Shown: positions 24,108 through 34,323, counted from the stretch's first letter. The stretch: 64,000 nucleotides of DNA from Multifurca ochricompacta (GCA_022496185.1 WTXG01000024.1:248001-312000); one strand, 5' to 3'. Numbers and translations are program-made. Notes: generated from the letters alone by a model not told the origin.

Positions 24108-27100
24108 TTAGATAAGTCCTAGTCCAGTGACGAAGTCTTGGAGTTGCGTATGCGCGTGTGGTTTTGTGAATCCATCAGCTAGCATTTCTCCAGTGGGTGT
24201 CCTAATTAGATCGATGTGTCCCTGTTCAACGTATTCGCGAATGGCGTGGAATTTGATAGCAATATGTTTGGATCTTTGCCCGGTCACGGGGTTGAGAGCC
24301 AAGTCCACTGCCCCTTTGTTATCGCCATGTAAGGGAATCGGATCTGTAACATCGTAGCCGAGTTCCGAGAGAAAGCTCCGGTACCAAGTGGCTTGATTTG
24401 CCGCTTCGGCAAGTGCCATGTACTCTGCGTGAGTGGTGCTTTGGGCGACAGTCTTCTGCTTACGCGAGGTCCAAGAGATGGATGAGTCAGCGAGTAAGAA
24501 AACGTAGCCCGAGGTGGAATGATGATCGTCGGCATGGTCCCCAAGACTGGAGTCCGAGTAGCCAACAAGTCCCTCTCCACGCGCTCCATCGTAACGAAGC
24601 CTAAGGTTGGCTGTACTCCTTAGATAAGCCAGCACATATTTGGCAAGTCGTAGGTGTTGCGGCGAAGGATTTGCTGCATACTGCACAAGACGCGCTACAG
24701 CGAAAGAAATGTCAGGGCAAGTCCCAATTTGCACGTACAGAAGGCTCCCAATAATTTGTTGATAATAAGTGATTTCTGTTTGAGTAGCCTGTTCAGTGTG
24801 CTTTACCAGATGGACATCTGCCCCAGCAGGGAGTGGTGTGTGCGCGGGGTTCGCATCCGCCATCCCAAAGCGTGCAACGATCTCTCCAATGTACCGTGAT
24901 TGATCAATTTCCAGATGCTTGATAGATCTGTCGCGTGTGATCTGGACTCCAAGATATGAGTCGATCTCACCTAGATCTGTCATTTCATAGCGCTTAGATA
25001 AGATCCCCTTGATCCAGTTAACCTCGTTGAGAGTATCGCCTAAGATAGTGATGTCGTCGACATAGAGGATTATAATTGCTGTACCCTCCCCGTCTTGGCG
25101 ACGACGCATGTATACCCCAGCATCAGAAAATGTGCGCATGAAGCCGAGCTCCAATAGAACTCCATGGAATTGCAAGTTCCATGCGCGTGAGGCTTGTTTG
25201 AGTCCGTAAATTGCCTTTTTTAGTAGGCATACCTTATTCATCTGGCCCGATGTGATGAAACCCTCCGGTTGCTCCATATAAATTTCCTCATCCAGTAGTC
25301 CGTTCAGGAACGCCAACTTGACGTCCATTTGATGGATCTCCCAATCCTCTAGCGCGGCCAACGCCAGTAACAGTCTCAATGACTCGAACCGGGCTACTGG
25401 AGAAAATGTTTCATCATAATCAATACCTTGAATTTGCGTGAATCCCTTAGCAACTAAGCGTGCGCGAAAGCGTCCATTGGCCTTGTGCTTGAAAACCCAC
25501 TTGGACTTCACAGCCTTCCGATCGGCTGGTAAGTCCACTAGCATCCAAGTTCCATTCTTGGCTAGTGCGTCCATTTCATATTGGCACGCGTCCTGCCAGT
25601 TGCTAGCATAGTCTGACTTCATCGCCTCCCGATATGTGAGCGGATCACTATATGCAGCCGCCGCGAGCAAAGCACGATGCCCGAGTCGCCCATCCTCACC
25701 TAACTCGGCATTATCATCGCCAAAGTAACGTGGATTCCTGCGAGGATTCTCTCGCAGTCTCCGAGGGGGCACGTCCTCCAAAGTGGGGACAACGGTCCGC
25801 TGAGTCTGGAGAAACCGGTTGCGCGGCGCGCGGGGCGGGGGCTCTTGCATTGTGGGGCGTGAAGGCGGGGTAGCCCAGACTGTATTACCAGAACTTGGGG
25901 TTTGCTGTGTGGCAACAGGGGATGGCGTCCTTGGCGGATCGACCTCCCCTTGAGTTTGCGTAGGGACAGCCATAGGGAATGTAACGGCCAGTGGCCCCTC
26001 CAGGGCCTTAGGTTGATCAGAACGAATGGACGGCTCACCATTGTCCTGAAAAGGAAAGGAGCGTTCGTCGAATGTCATGTCGCGCGACAGGACGACTGCT
26101 CGGGTACTCTTGTTCCATAGCCGGTAACCCTTAGAACCTGGCTCATACCCAACAAGCGTCATCTCGATTGATCTCGGATTGAGCTTTCTACGCTTGTTCT
26201 CAGGCACATGAACATATGCCTTGCATCCAAAGACGCGGAAATAAGAGACGTCTGGAGTGTGACCAGCACTCCAGAGCTCGTGAGGCGTGCGCCAACCTAT
26301 AGTTCGGGTGGGAGTTCTGTTGTAAGTGTGAACGGCAGTATCCACTGCCAACTCCCAGAAGCCAAGGGACAGGCCAGCGCTGTGTAACATAGAGCGCGCC
26401 TTGTCCATGATGGTCCTATTCCATCTCTCGGCTATGCCGTTTTGTTGTGGCGATCCCGGCATCGTCAACTTATGCTCGATCCCCCGTTCGTCCAGTACAG
26501 CTCTAAGCACGCCTGACATGTACTCCCCCCCGCGATCTGAGTGCAAGGCTAGCATTTTTTCCGATGATTGAGTCTCAGCCCAAGCTAGGAATTTCCGAAA
26601 TGCTGTTGCACACTGATCTTTGGATCTGAGGAAGTAGACCACACCATGTCTAGAGTAGTCGTCGATAAATGTTGCAATGTAGAGCGCGCCTTGAATAGAC
26701 TGAACCTGCATCGGGCCGGCCAGATCGCTGTGAACAATCTGTAGCCGCCAGTCTGATCGCTTGTGAGAGGACTTGAAAGGGAGTCGCGTGTGTTTCCTGA
26801 GCTCGCACCTGGGGCATGGTGACTGATGTTGATCGATCGGAGCATCCAATGATATCCCCTTGACGGATTCATGATACCGCTTGAGGGCGTTGTATGACAT
26901 ATGCCCCATGCAGCGATGCCAGATGTCGATAGGTTGCGACGTTTGAGCGTGCGCATTGAGTCCAGCCATGGAGGCATCCAGCCAGTATAGGTTGTCCTCC
27001 AAGTAACCCTGCGCTACCGTCCGGTCTCGGACTGAGATCGTAAAAATTTTATCTGTAAAAGAGATCTGAGCCCCCTTCTGAGCAAGTGCACGCGTAGAAA

Positions 27101-27695
27101 TGAAATGCGTTGTAACGTCTGGTATGTGCAGCACGTTGCTTAGGGTGATCTCAGAACCTCTACTACCTGCAGTGGTCTTGAATACCACAGTCCCAACCCC
27201 AATTTGTCGCACATTCGAGTTGTCTCCCAGGCGTACAATGCCAGCCGCCGGAGTATACTGAATGAAGTCAGACCGATTTGGGGTGATATGATGCGTTGCG
27301 CCGGAGTCCATCATCCAACGTGATCGCACAGCCGAGTACAAGGAAACGCGGAGATCGTCATTGTCATCGCCTATCTCTACGATAGACGCTGTCTGAACTG
27401 CTAAGTGCACGTTAACGGCCTTGTTACTGGCCTGTGCGGTCTCCGATCCCTTCTTCTCCTCCAGATCCTTTTTCTTCTTCCAGCACTCTACAGCCTTGTG
27501 CCCTTTCTTCTGACAGTAGAAACATTTGGTATTCTTCTTGTCATGTTTTTGTTTGATGGGCGCGGCTTTGTTGAGTGAGGCGGAACCACCGGATCGACGA
27601 CCTTCCTCATTCAGAATCCGCTCTTGGATAGTCTGAGGGGTAAGATCCTTTGGCGATCCGGATGCTAAAATGGTGGATGCGACGGCGGAGTACAT
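24108..27695 (-). CDS. Copia-1 polyprotein: zinc knuckle, protease, integrase, RT, RNase H
   Basis: One open frame of about 1195 codons. In order: gag knuckle CFYCQKKGHKAVEC (residue ~58); protease WMMDSGATHHITP (~127); pre-integrase HRCMGHMSYNALKRYH with CPRCELRKH; integrase HSDLAGP, HSDRGGEYMS and QQNGIAERWNR (D, D, E); RT with MDVKLAFLNGLLDEE, YGLKQASRAW and ILYVDDITILG; RNase H with KQKTVAQSTTHAEYMALAEA; and a normal Copia C-terminus (ADGFTKPH). All catalytic residues are present. The frame is -1 relative to the gag start (27665-28168) and overlaps it by about 31 nt. The upstream ATG in this frame is inside gag, so it is not a true start. Confidence 0.95.
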   Translation of the reverse strand: MYSAVASTILASGSPKDLTPQTIQERILNEEGRRSGGSASLNKAAPIKQKHDKKNTKCFYCQKKGHKAVECWKKKKDLEEKKGSETAQASNKAVNVHLAVQTASIVEIGDDNDDLRVSLYSAVRSRWMMDSGATHHITPNRSDFIQYTPAAGIVRLGDNSNVRQIGVGTVVFKTTAGSRGSEITLSNVLHIPDVTTHFISTRALAQKGAQISFTDKIFTISVRDRTVAQGYLEDNLYWLDASMAGLNAHAQTSQPIDIWHRCMGHMSYNALKRYHESVKGISLDAPIDQHQSPCPRCELRKHTRLPFKSSHKRSDWRLQIVHSDLAGPMQVQSIQGALYIATFIDDYSRHGVVYFLRSKDQCATAFRKFLAWAETQSSEKMLALHSDRGGEYMSGVLRAVLDERGIEHKLTMPGSPQQNGIAERWNRTIMDKARSMLHSAGLSLGFWELAVDTAVHTYNRTPTRTIGWRTPHELWSAGHTPDVSYFRVFGCKAYVHVPENKRRKLNPRSIEMTLVGYEPGSKGYRLWNKSTRAVVLSRDMTFDERSFPFQDNGEPSIRSDQPKALEGPLAVTFPMAVPTQTQGEVDPPRTPSPVATQQTPSSGNTVWATPPSRPTMQEPPPRAPRNRFLQTQRTVVPTLEDVPPRRLRENPRRNPRYFGDDNAELGEDGRLGHRALLAAAAYSDPLTYREAMKSDYASNWQDACQYEMDALAKNGTWMLVDLPADRKAVKSKWVFKHKANGRFRARLVAKGFTQIQGIDYDETFSPVARFESLRLLLALAALEDWEIHQMDVKLAFLNGLLDEEIYMEQPEGFITSGQMNKVCLLKKAIYGLKQASRAWNLQFHGVLLELGFMRTFSDAGVYMRRRQDGEGTAIIILYVDDITILGDTLNEVNWIKGILSKRYEMTDLGEIDSYLGVQITRDRSIKHLEIDQSRYIGEIVARFGMADANPAHTPLPAGADVHLVKHTEQATQTEITYYQQIIGSLLYVQIGTCPDISFAVARLVQYAANPSPQHLRLAKYVLAYLRSTANLRLRYDGARGEGLVGYSDSSLGDHADDHHSTSGYVFLLADSSISWTSRKQKTVAQSTTHAEYMALAEAANQATWYRSFLSELGYDVTDPIPLHGDNKGAVDLALNPVTGQRSKHIAIKFHAIREYVEQGHIDLIRTPTGEMLADGFTKPHAHTQLQDFVTGLGLI

Positions 27696-28168
27696 TCGGG
27701 TAGTGCTTTGATCAGGATGAAACTGAACTGGAGATCTGAAATCTCCATCTCGTTGTTTTTGAGTGTGACACGGGCATCATTAAGTTTCTGCAATTGCGGG
27801 AGCATGGGGGAGGACTCGTCCAGCGCGGTGCCGGTGAGGGCAGACCAAGTGTTGAATGCGGACATGGATCCGACTCCCCCATAGACGCGTTTGAGCTCGT
27901 CCCATTTTGCTTTACATGTGACAAACTTAGTATCGTCTGCCATGGCTGTCCAGACATCCTTCTGAGCATAGAGCTCGAGGATTGCTAAGAGGATGCCTTC
28001 AGTAGCCTCCCAGTCAGCAGGAGGGCTAGCAGGCTTGTCTTCAAGCAGGTGGTTCCGGATGCCATTCAAATGGAACAGAGCCATCATATGCGCTGACCAG
28101 ACTGGCCAGTTCGATCCATCTAGGATCTCGATTGCAGCAGAGGGTGGGAAAGTGAACGCAGGTGCCAT
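27665..28168 (-). CDS. Copia-1 gag N-terminal part
   Basis: It starts with ATG at 28168 (MAPAFTFPPSAAIEILDGSN) and has the gag features of this clade: W-x-x-W near the N-terminus (NWPVWSAHM), VTCKAKWDELKRVYG and a C-terminal IKALPE. The frame then runs 10 codons into a stop, while the expected continuation, YSAVAST, is in the -1 frame. The family consensus L-P-E-S-Y suggests that a single base is missing near 27690. Either the copy has a recent deletion, or the base is a sequencing error, or the ribosome shifts here; no slippery heptamer is evident, so I favour the first two. Confidence 0.88.
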   Translation of the reverse strand: MAPAFTFPPSAAIEILDGSNWPVWSAHMMALFHLNGIRNHLLEDKPASPPADWEATEGILLAILELYAQKDVWTAMADDTKFVTCKAKWDELKRVYGGVGSMSAFNTWSALTGTALDESSPMLPQLQKLNDARVTLKNNEMEISDLQFSFILIKALPECTPPSHPPF

Positions 28169-28520
28169 GGTGCGTGTAAGCGACGATTTCCAATCTGGGT
28201 AGAGGAGCTGTCAGACCCAGATCGTGAAGACCGATCAAGTCCCGATGTATCCAACTGTTCGCTCTGAACCGCAAAGGGTCCAGTCCCGATTAGGGATTGC
28301 TCACACGTGCTTCAGTGTTGCCACGCTCCATCGCACGGCTCGCGCGAAGCCCAGTGAGGGGCCCAGTCTACACCGATCCACTGGGTCCAGGGACCAGGGA
28401 ATAGGACTACAAAAGAACAGAGGCTTGCCTTATCGGGAGATGCAAAAATGCGTGAATTACTGAGTAAGGAAGCTTGTGTATTAAATTCGATCTTCTTCTG
28501 GATTAATTCAGTTACGGCCA

Positions 28521-28532
28521 GGGCCCATAACC
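28521..28532 (-). promoter_or_regulatory. Copia-1 primer binding site (half-tRNA type)
   Basis: The minus strand reads GGTTATGGGCCC immediately after the 5' LTR. It is complementary to the anticodon arm of a C33-type initiator tRNA-Met (GGGCCCAUAACC), the internal site used by copia-like elements that prime with a cleaved tRNA. The same 12-mer adjoins the LTRs of Copia-0 and Copia-2. Confidence 0.8.
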
Positions 28533-28937
28533 TAAAGAACGCAGCCTGAGGTTAGATAATCCAAACTACCTAGAATGGTAGTTGTAATTCAGTTATGATG
28601 GTCAGAACTGACAATATATTAGTCTTTACCTAGAATGGTAGTTGTAACTAGTACGCGTTAGCTACATAGGTAAAGATAAGATAACAAAATACTCACTTCA
28701 GTTATGATGGTCAGAACTGAAGTGAACTGTACAATAAAAGCGTCCTTTAAATACTGTAAACGAGTGTGCTTATAGTAACCAAGATTCAGAAGGATTGTGT
28801 CTAATCAAGTAAGGTATCAAACTATTCACAGGAAGGTGAAACGCAGTCCGCGTGCTACTGCACAACACACAACTCGCTTGTTAGTACCACACACTTAGCG
28901 ATTGATCCGACCTGGCCATATTGATCCATTTCCGACA
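28533..28937 (-). repeat. Copia-1 5' LTR (405 bp)
   Basis: Minus-strand ends are TGTCGGAAATGG and GTTCTTTA. It retains CpG at the four positions where the 3' LTR has TpG or CpA. Confidence 0.93.
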
Positions 28938-30337
28938 TGCCTGATTCCTTGCACTATCCTTAATCTCCTCCTTCTCTGGACCACTCTTTGATGCCCTTGG
29001 CCTGTTGCCTTGGGACCTTCCTTGATGCCTGTGGCCTGTGTGCCCAGGACCTTACCCTGATGCCTATGACCTGTTGCTCATAGGACCTACCTCCCTTGCC
29101 ACCATTTACACCTAACCCGCCAGTAGTTCTGCTACTTCACTGTTGGATGTACACCACCCCTCCTTGCTGCTTTGGCCTATGCCTTGGCCAATGCCTCTGA
29201 CCCTGTCCCTGTGCTTGACATCCATAGGAACCCCTGATATTGTCCCTGCCAATCTGACCAGACAACTTTGGCTTGTACTTGACCCTCTGCCAGTCATGTG
29301 ACTCCTGGCCATGTGACCCTTGGCCATGTGATCCTTGACCATGTGATCCCTGACCATGTGACTTTGGACCATGTGATCCCTGACCCTGATCACAGCATCT
29401 TCATCTGATCATTTACCCCTTTCTGATCACATGGCCCATCTGGCTTATCATTCGCTTCTCTGATTCCTGTGGGAGTATTCCCACATCCACCCTGACTCCT
29501 GTGGGACCTGTTATCTCCCCATTTACCCCTGACCCTGGTGGGAATCCTCCCACACTGATATGACTCCTGTGGGGCTGTCCCACATGATTATGCTTCTGAT
29601 AAGGCTTATCCTTATCATGGACTATATTTGACATCTTATCTGCTATTGGATGATAAGGACTCTGACCCTGTTCCTGATTAGCTACAAACCAGATCCCCAT
29701 ACAGTATATAAGACCCTGTAGACAGTTTGTACAACCCTAGATTTGACCTCTTGGGCCTTCAGCCTAGAGACCTTAGACCCCAGAATCTATCACAGCCTTT
29801 TCCCCTTCTTTTGCACCTTTGAGATCCTTACAGGGACCCCCATTGCCTCTGGCAATGGGTGTGTACCCTTCCTTTTGAATCTTCTTGCCGCTCTATAGGG
29901 CTTCAGCACACTCAGCTTGACCCTGTTCCCACTCAACAGCCTTAGGGGATTAGCTCCCTTTGGCTGACTCTTCCTGTCTTCCTCTGTGCTTGGTTATGGC
30001 ACATTTTCCTATCCATCCTGGAGCTAAGAGGCTAGCCCTGTTGTGCTAGGCCTGTTGTAGATCCCGGACCCACAGTGTCGGGTGCCGCGGATGTGGCTGA
30101 CTAGTGCCGGACTGGTGGACTCAAGCCGATCAGGTGCATGTTGCACAGAACGCCCCGCTGAGCATTACAATAGATCAATCACGCTTTGCACCGGTGTCAG
30201 AGTCTGTCTGAAACTAAAGTCAGGCAAATGTTAGAAAATTTATTGACAGTATAGTATGGAAGAATGAGAGCAAACGGGTCCTGCCAGAAGTGGTGGTGAC
30301 CAGAGGTTTCGCGTCCAACGCCCGAGCCATCCTTACA

Positions 30338-30830
30338 GTGGTAATGAACCTGAGATGATGGCGACATACTCAAGGTCATCAACAACTCTGCCAATAGATG
30401 CAAGCTTTTCTCGCATCTCATCCAGCCTATCAAGGTGAGCACATACATTGTTGTCTTCACCACATTTCATGTTTTGGAACTTCCTTCCAAGATCCACCAT
30501 CAAACTACTCAATTGTCCCTCAAAAAGAGTTGTCAAGATGTCCCATACTGCCTTCACATGTGTTGCAGTCTTAATTCAATTAAAGACTGTATCAGGTATG
30601 GACATGGCAATGAGCTGTTTCACTATAGCTCCATCTGCTGTCCATCATTGTGCAGGAGTTATCCCTCCTACTGTTCCGGCATCAATGTATTTTTGTGTGA
30701 CAGTGTCGTTCATGAGGAGTTCTGATAAGCCCCTCATATCCATGATCCACTTCATGCAATCTCGGTATGTGATCCAGTTGGATCCATCTGCTGCTAACTT
30801 GATAACATTGAGTTTAAGGTCATCAGTCAT
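30338..30830 (-). pseudogene. Copia-0 gag N-terminal part
   Basis: ATG at 30830 opens MTDDLKLNVIKLAADGSNW, followed by TYRDCMKWIMDMRGL, KAVWDILTTLFEGQ, LGRKFQNMKC and CAHLDRLDEMREKL, the conserved text of Copia gag (UBN2/Retrotran_gag_2 type). Two in-frame TGA codons (about 30643 and 30560) fall where Arg would fit, as expected from CGA to TGA decay. The piece ends at IISGSLP where Gypsy-1 inserted. hAT-B2 lies directly upstream of the start codon. Confidence 0.82.
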
Positions 30831-32281
30831 TAGTGATTGTCAAGGGGTTTCGTACCCGCGTGGGTAAGCGCCGCAAGTTTTGCCAGGTACAGGTACGGGT
30901 ATACGGCTCCCAACCTGTGGAAACCCGTACCCGCGCGGTGGGTTTGGCGGGTATAGGTGCCGATTATGCATTGACAAGATCAGTAGAATTTCCGAGATAA
31001 AACACATCTGCAGCCACAAAAATACAAGATTTCATCTGATGTATGCTACAGGGTGGCGTTAAATATGTTCTAGTATTATCCTACAAAATATCAAAGCAGA
31101 TTAACAGTGCGATGTAAAATAAAATCCTCATCAGTGATCCACTTTCTTGAAAACCATGATACATCTGTTTTATTAACGCGCGACCAATTCTGCCAGTCTG
31201 GCACTATCTAAAATACACTCTAGACTAATATAGACTATTCTATAATCTAATTATCAAATTACTTTATTGAAACAAGGCCCGCGTGTGTCTACAAGCTGCA
31301 TGGGGCAGCGACTACATTGCATCACATGGTGGTCTGACCTCCTTCCTATTAAGGAAGGTTGACTTAAACGCGCAGAATCGTGCATCCAGGGACTAGGACA
31401 GTCGCACTTGTATGAAATGAAACCAGAATAATAAAATAATAATGTAAATAAAGGATCCATTTAATCTTCTGAACATAAACCAACAATTTTTGAGGAATCT
31501 TGAGTAGCCATAAATGAACGCGTTGTGTCCAAGTGCTTATCTCCTTGACCAGGATGGCCCGGGCCATTTACCTGAAATGCCCAGAAATGCAAAGAACAGT
31601 CGCGCTCGTATAAAATTGAAACCAGAATAATAAAATAAAAATGGAATAATAAATTATCTTAATCTTATGAACATAAAATAGGAATCTTTGAGGGATCTTG
31701 AGTAGCCATAAATGAACGCATTGTGCCAAGTGCATATCTCCTTGACTGGGATGTCCCGGGCCGGATGTCCAAAATGCGTGATGCAAGTAAAGAACTTGCA
31801 CGCGTTTCATTTTATGGGTAACCCAGGTATCAAAACAATTACCCAGGGGTTACCCCTGCAAATTGCTATGTGTTCATCAAATTATTTTGCATTCTGTGTG
31901 GTTATCTGACAGGCTTTTCATCAATGTTCTATAACATCCTATCTAATCATCTCTTTATACTGTATTTTAGTTGTGCTTGTATAAAATTGAAAGCAGAATA
32001 ATAAAATAAAAATGGAATAATGAATTATCTTAATCTTCTGAACATAAAATAAGAGTCATTGAGGGATCTTAAGCAGCCACAAATGAACGCGTTGTGTATT
32101 GTCTTGGTCCGGGAAGGCCTGGGCCGGTCATCCGAAATGCGCGATGCAAGTACAAAACTTGCATGCGTTTTCACGGGTGACCCATGGGTAACCCGCGGGT
32201 TACCCGTACCTGTCACTACGGGTACGGGTACGGGTACAGGTACCAACGAGGATACCCCAGGGTTACCCCTGCCAATCACTA
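30831..32281 (-). mobile_element. hAT-B2: non-autonomous hAT-like element (1451 bp), TSD TCAGTCAT
   Basis: Inverted copy of the element at 19592. Perfect 8-bp TSDs are at 30823-30830 and 32282-32289. It has the same TAGTGATTG ends, TACCCG-rich subterminal tracts and three 118-bp interior units. The TSD includes the ATG of Copia-0 gag, so that codon is present on both sides of the insertion. No transposase. Confidence 0.9.
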
Positions 32282-32347
32282 TCAGTCATAATGAAAGAAT
32301 GTAGTGCAAATGACACAAGTAAGTTTCAAGTTTATTTAGCAGCAGCA

Positions 32348-32359
32348 GGGCCCATAACC
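32348..32359 (-). promoter_or_regulatory. Copia-0 primer binding site
   Basis: The plus strand has GGGCCCATAACC directly followed by TGATATAG (32360), so on the minus strand the LTR ends in ...CTATATCA and is followed by GGTTATGGGCCC, as in Copia-1 and Copia-2. Confidence 0.72.
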
Positions 32360-33811
32360 TGATATAGTTATGAGCATGAGATAGGCTTTTTAGATGCACA
32401 TGAAGAAAACAATTATTATTCATTTCTTCTTTCTTGCTCAATTTTCAAGCTTTATTATACATTTTACACTACAGCTTATTTCAATATGAACATAAGATCT
32501 TTGTAATACAGGGGCTAAATTTTGGTCATGCTTGAATCAGCAACATAGAATAATCAAGACAAGAGGCCATAGTCTGTAAAATCATATGAAAGATTTATTT
32601 CAACAGGATGAATAAGAAGTTCATCACCCCTGAGGGACACTCCAAAATTAGTCATTCTAGCCCAAAGCTAGAATCATAGATGAGTGTGGTGCACTTTCAC
32701 ACTCCTCCTGCTCATCAATGGATTGCAATCCATCACCCACATGGTCAACTGGACTAAGTTCAAAGTTAAAAAGTTATCAGTGATAGAAGGAAAAAAGAGC
32801 TTATATTTACCTTTTTGCATCTAGCCCTCAATAAAGAGAAAAGATCCTGTCATGGAAGGAAGTGACATAGTGAGCATGAGTAATTTGGCCACAAAGAGAG
32901 AGAGGGAGGGAGAGGGAGAGGGAGATTGTGAGAGGGAAAAGGAGAAAGATAAATGTGAAGATGATGCAGGGAAGACAGCTTTTTGATTGGAGTGTGGAGT
33001 GAGAATTGTGCGTGTGGCGTGGAAAATGTAGTTCCCACACTCACACTCAATGACAAACCAAACTGGCAGGTAGCAGATAGCAGATAAGAAACTATATAAT
33101 AATAATTATTATTATTATTATCTTTTATTTACACAGCAGATAAGATAAAGTGATGTCAATGTTGTCAAAACTGAAGTGAATGTGTACAGAAAATAGTCCT
33201 TTAAAACTAAAAAAGAGTGTGAAATAAAGAGAGAAAAAATAATACTATTTACTTGTGACAAGATTTGAAGGAAAATATTGTGCATGCAGTGTGTAATTGT
33301 CTCTGAATTGGTTACCTGACCCACTTTGAATGATCTAATCAAGCCCAGCTGTCCAGTCCCACCAATGCAGTAGCTACTGGCCTGTCTCAATAAATTTGTG
33401 GCCATTCAGACTGTTGTGCATCTGGGTGCAATCTTATGAGCAGCACATCTCATGCAAATTTATGGTAGTAATCCATTACCATTAAATTTCACAGACTCAT
33501 GATCAGTTCTAAACTATGTGGTAGTCTGCCTTATTAGAATATGTGTATTGGAAGTATGATAGTTTGTCCAGCCTGGCATCTCTGGTATTGATTCATGCTG
33601 CATGCATGCTGCTATTCCCACATATAGTATATACAATCTGGCGCCCTAGCCATTCTAGTCATTCTAGCCATTCTAGTCATTCTAGCAAATGCCATTTTCC
33701 TGATGTGGGAATGGACAAGGGGTACCTTATCACTTGAGGTCTGCAAAGGTGCTTTGTGATGCAATGCAGAAGATGAGGAGAAAGAAGGGCATGACTCTGG
33801 AGTGGTGGGTG
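32360..33811 (-). repeat. AT-rich LTR-derived region of Copia-0 and a second decayed LTR
   Basis: No gene. The left end begins the Copia-0 5' LTR (TGATATAG), but its far end cannot be fixed. At about 33130-33390 a decayed LTR of the Copia-1/L family is recognisable (GTCAAAACTGAAGTGAATGTGTACAG and GGCCTGTCTCAATAAA). There are simple repeats: GAGAGG-rich at 32897-32940, ATT at about 33103-33120, and four copies of the 10-mer CATTCTAG[TC]C at about 33650-33685. CpG is almost absent. Confidence 0.5.
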
Positions 33812-34318
33812 TGTTGACACAGGACGTGTCTGGAGATGCTTCAGGCATCTAAGGTTCGCTTCAGCTGTAGATTAGATTAGATTCCGGAGTATCGGACTTT
33901 TTATGTTATCTTTATTACATTTCTTTTTCTTCTTACTCAGCTGATTAGTGATGGACTTAGTAATGCGCAGTAAGTGTGTGATATCTCTTTGGCCAATGGC
34001 CTTTATCCCTCTCTGTTTATTGTCCGGCACTTGTGGACTTATTCCCAGTGCGCACAGACCATTTCCCCTGGCCCCCATGGGTATATAAGGGTGTCTGTTT
34101 CGTCCTTTACACTTCAGAGTTCTTCTTCCTCTGAAGTGTAAGTCATCTTTACTTTACTTTCTACTTTTCCTTTGACTAACATTCTCTCTGTAGTCAACTT
34201 GTCTTTTAGGTCAGTAGTATAGTATTATAGAGTTCTTCTTCCTCTGAAGTTCAACTTGTCTTTTAGCCTCACCGCTACTAACCACAGTCAGTATAACCAG
34301 CAGCATGATTGTTTGACA
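33812..34318 (+). repeat. Solo LTR of Copia-A (507 bp), TSD GGGTG
   Basis: It matches the 3' LTR at 1573-2079 with no difference that I could see, and is flanked by perfect GGGTG copies (33807-33811 and 34319-34323). It includes the TATA box at 34082-34089. It arose by recombination between two LTRs of a young insertion. Confidence 0.95.
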
Positions 34319-34323
34319 GGGTG

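Larger units (their letters stand above)
23676..28937 (-). mobile_element. Copia-1: nearly intact Ty1/Copia retrotransposon (5262 bp), TSD TGCCT
   Basis: Both LTRs are 405 bp and the TSD TGCCT is perfect (23671-23675 and 28938-28942). The primer binding site directly abuts the 5' LTR and a C-run (polypurine on the minus strand, 24081-24088) abuts the 3' LTR. gag and pol are open except for one frame break. The LTRs differ at four positions, all CpG to TpG/CpA in the left copy. It is inserted in the 3' LTR of G. Confidence 0.95.
14436..30169 (+). mobile_element. Element G: large non-autonomous LTR retrotransposon (LARD-like)
   Basis: It has paired LTRs of exactly 1269 bp (14436-15704; 23634-23675 plus 28943-30169) and TSD ATAGA (14431-14435 and 30170-30174). 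A purine tract GCAGAGGGGGTAA (23621-23633) precedes the right LTR, which sets the plus orientation. Subtracting nested elements leaves about 7.3 kb, with about 4.8 kb of internal sequence. I find no gag, protease, RT, RNase H or integrase in it, only short decayed frames and degenerate repeats. It must therefore have moved with proteins from another element. Six CpG transitions and one loop inversion separate the LTRs. Confidence 0.85.
23634..30169 (+). repeat. G 3' LTR, interrupted by Copia-1
   Basis: The pieces are 23634-23675 and 28943-30169, together 1269 bp, the same as the 5' LTR. The break is the Copia-1 insertion with TSD TGCCT. The hairpin at 29839-29859 has loop TCT, opposite to the 5' LTR. 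Confidence 0.9.
4855..30337 (-). mobile_element. Gypsy-1: Ty3/Gypsy LTR retrotransposon with nested insertions
   Basis: Two LTRs of exactly 648 bp bound it: one at 4855-5502, the other split into 13205-13501, 14248-14435 and 30175-30337. The flanking TSD is GTGG (4851-4854 and 30338-30341; GTGGT if the boundary shifts by one base). Removing the nested elements leaves about 7.7 kb, a normal Gypsy size. Domain order on the minus strand is gag, protease, reverse transcriptase, RNase H, integrase. A purine tract lies next to the 3' LTR. About 24 differences between the LTRs, all but two at CpG sites, make it older than what sits inside it. Confidence 0.88.
13205..30337 (-). repeat. Gypsy-1 5' LTR, split into three pieces
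   Basis: The pieces are 13205-13501, 14248-14435 and 30175-30337; with TSD copies counted once they sum to 648 bp, the same as the 3' LTR. The first gap is a solo LTR (TSD TGTGG), the second is element G (TSD ATAGA). The internal sequence next to it, AATTGGCTGCCCCAGTG on the minus strand, is where the primer binding site should be; I could not match it to a tRNA with confidence. Confidence 0.85.
2803..32359 (-). mobile_element. Copia-0: decayed Copia element, internal region, split by later insertions
   Basis: The pieces read in order on the minus strand: primer binding site (32348-32359), leader, gag start (30830), gag (30830-30338), gag (4854-4786), then zinc knuckle, protease and integrase (4198-2803). 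The intervening blocks are hAT-B2, Gypsy-1 and a solo LTR, each with its own TSD, so removing them restores co-linearity. Reverse transcriptase and RNase H are absent because an LTR element interrupts the integrase at 2803. Several stops and the loss of the protease aspartate show that it is dead. It is the oldest identifiable layer here. Confidence 0.8.

Noticed and set aside
27660..27700. Programmed -1 frameshift in Copia-1 gag
   Set aside because: The break is inside gag, not between gag and pol, no slippery heptamer is present, and one missing base would restore the conserved L-P-E-S-Y.
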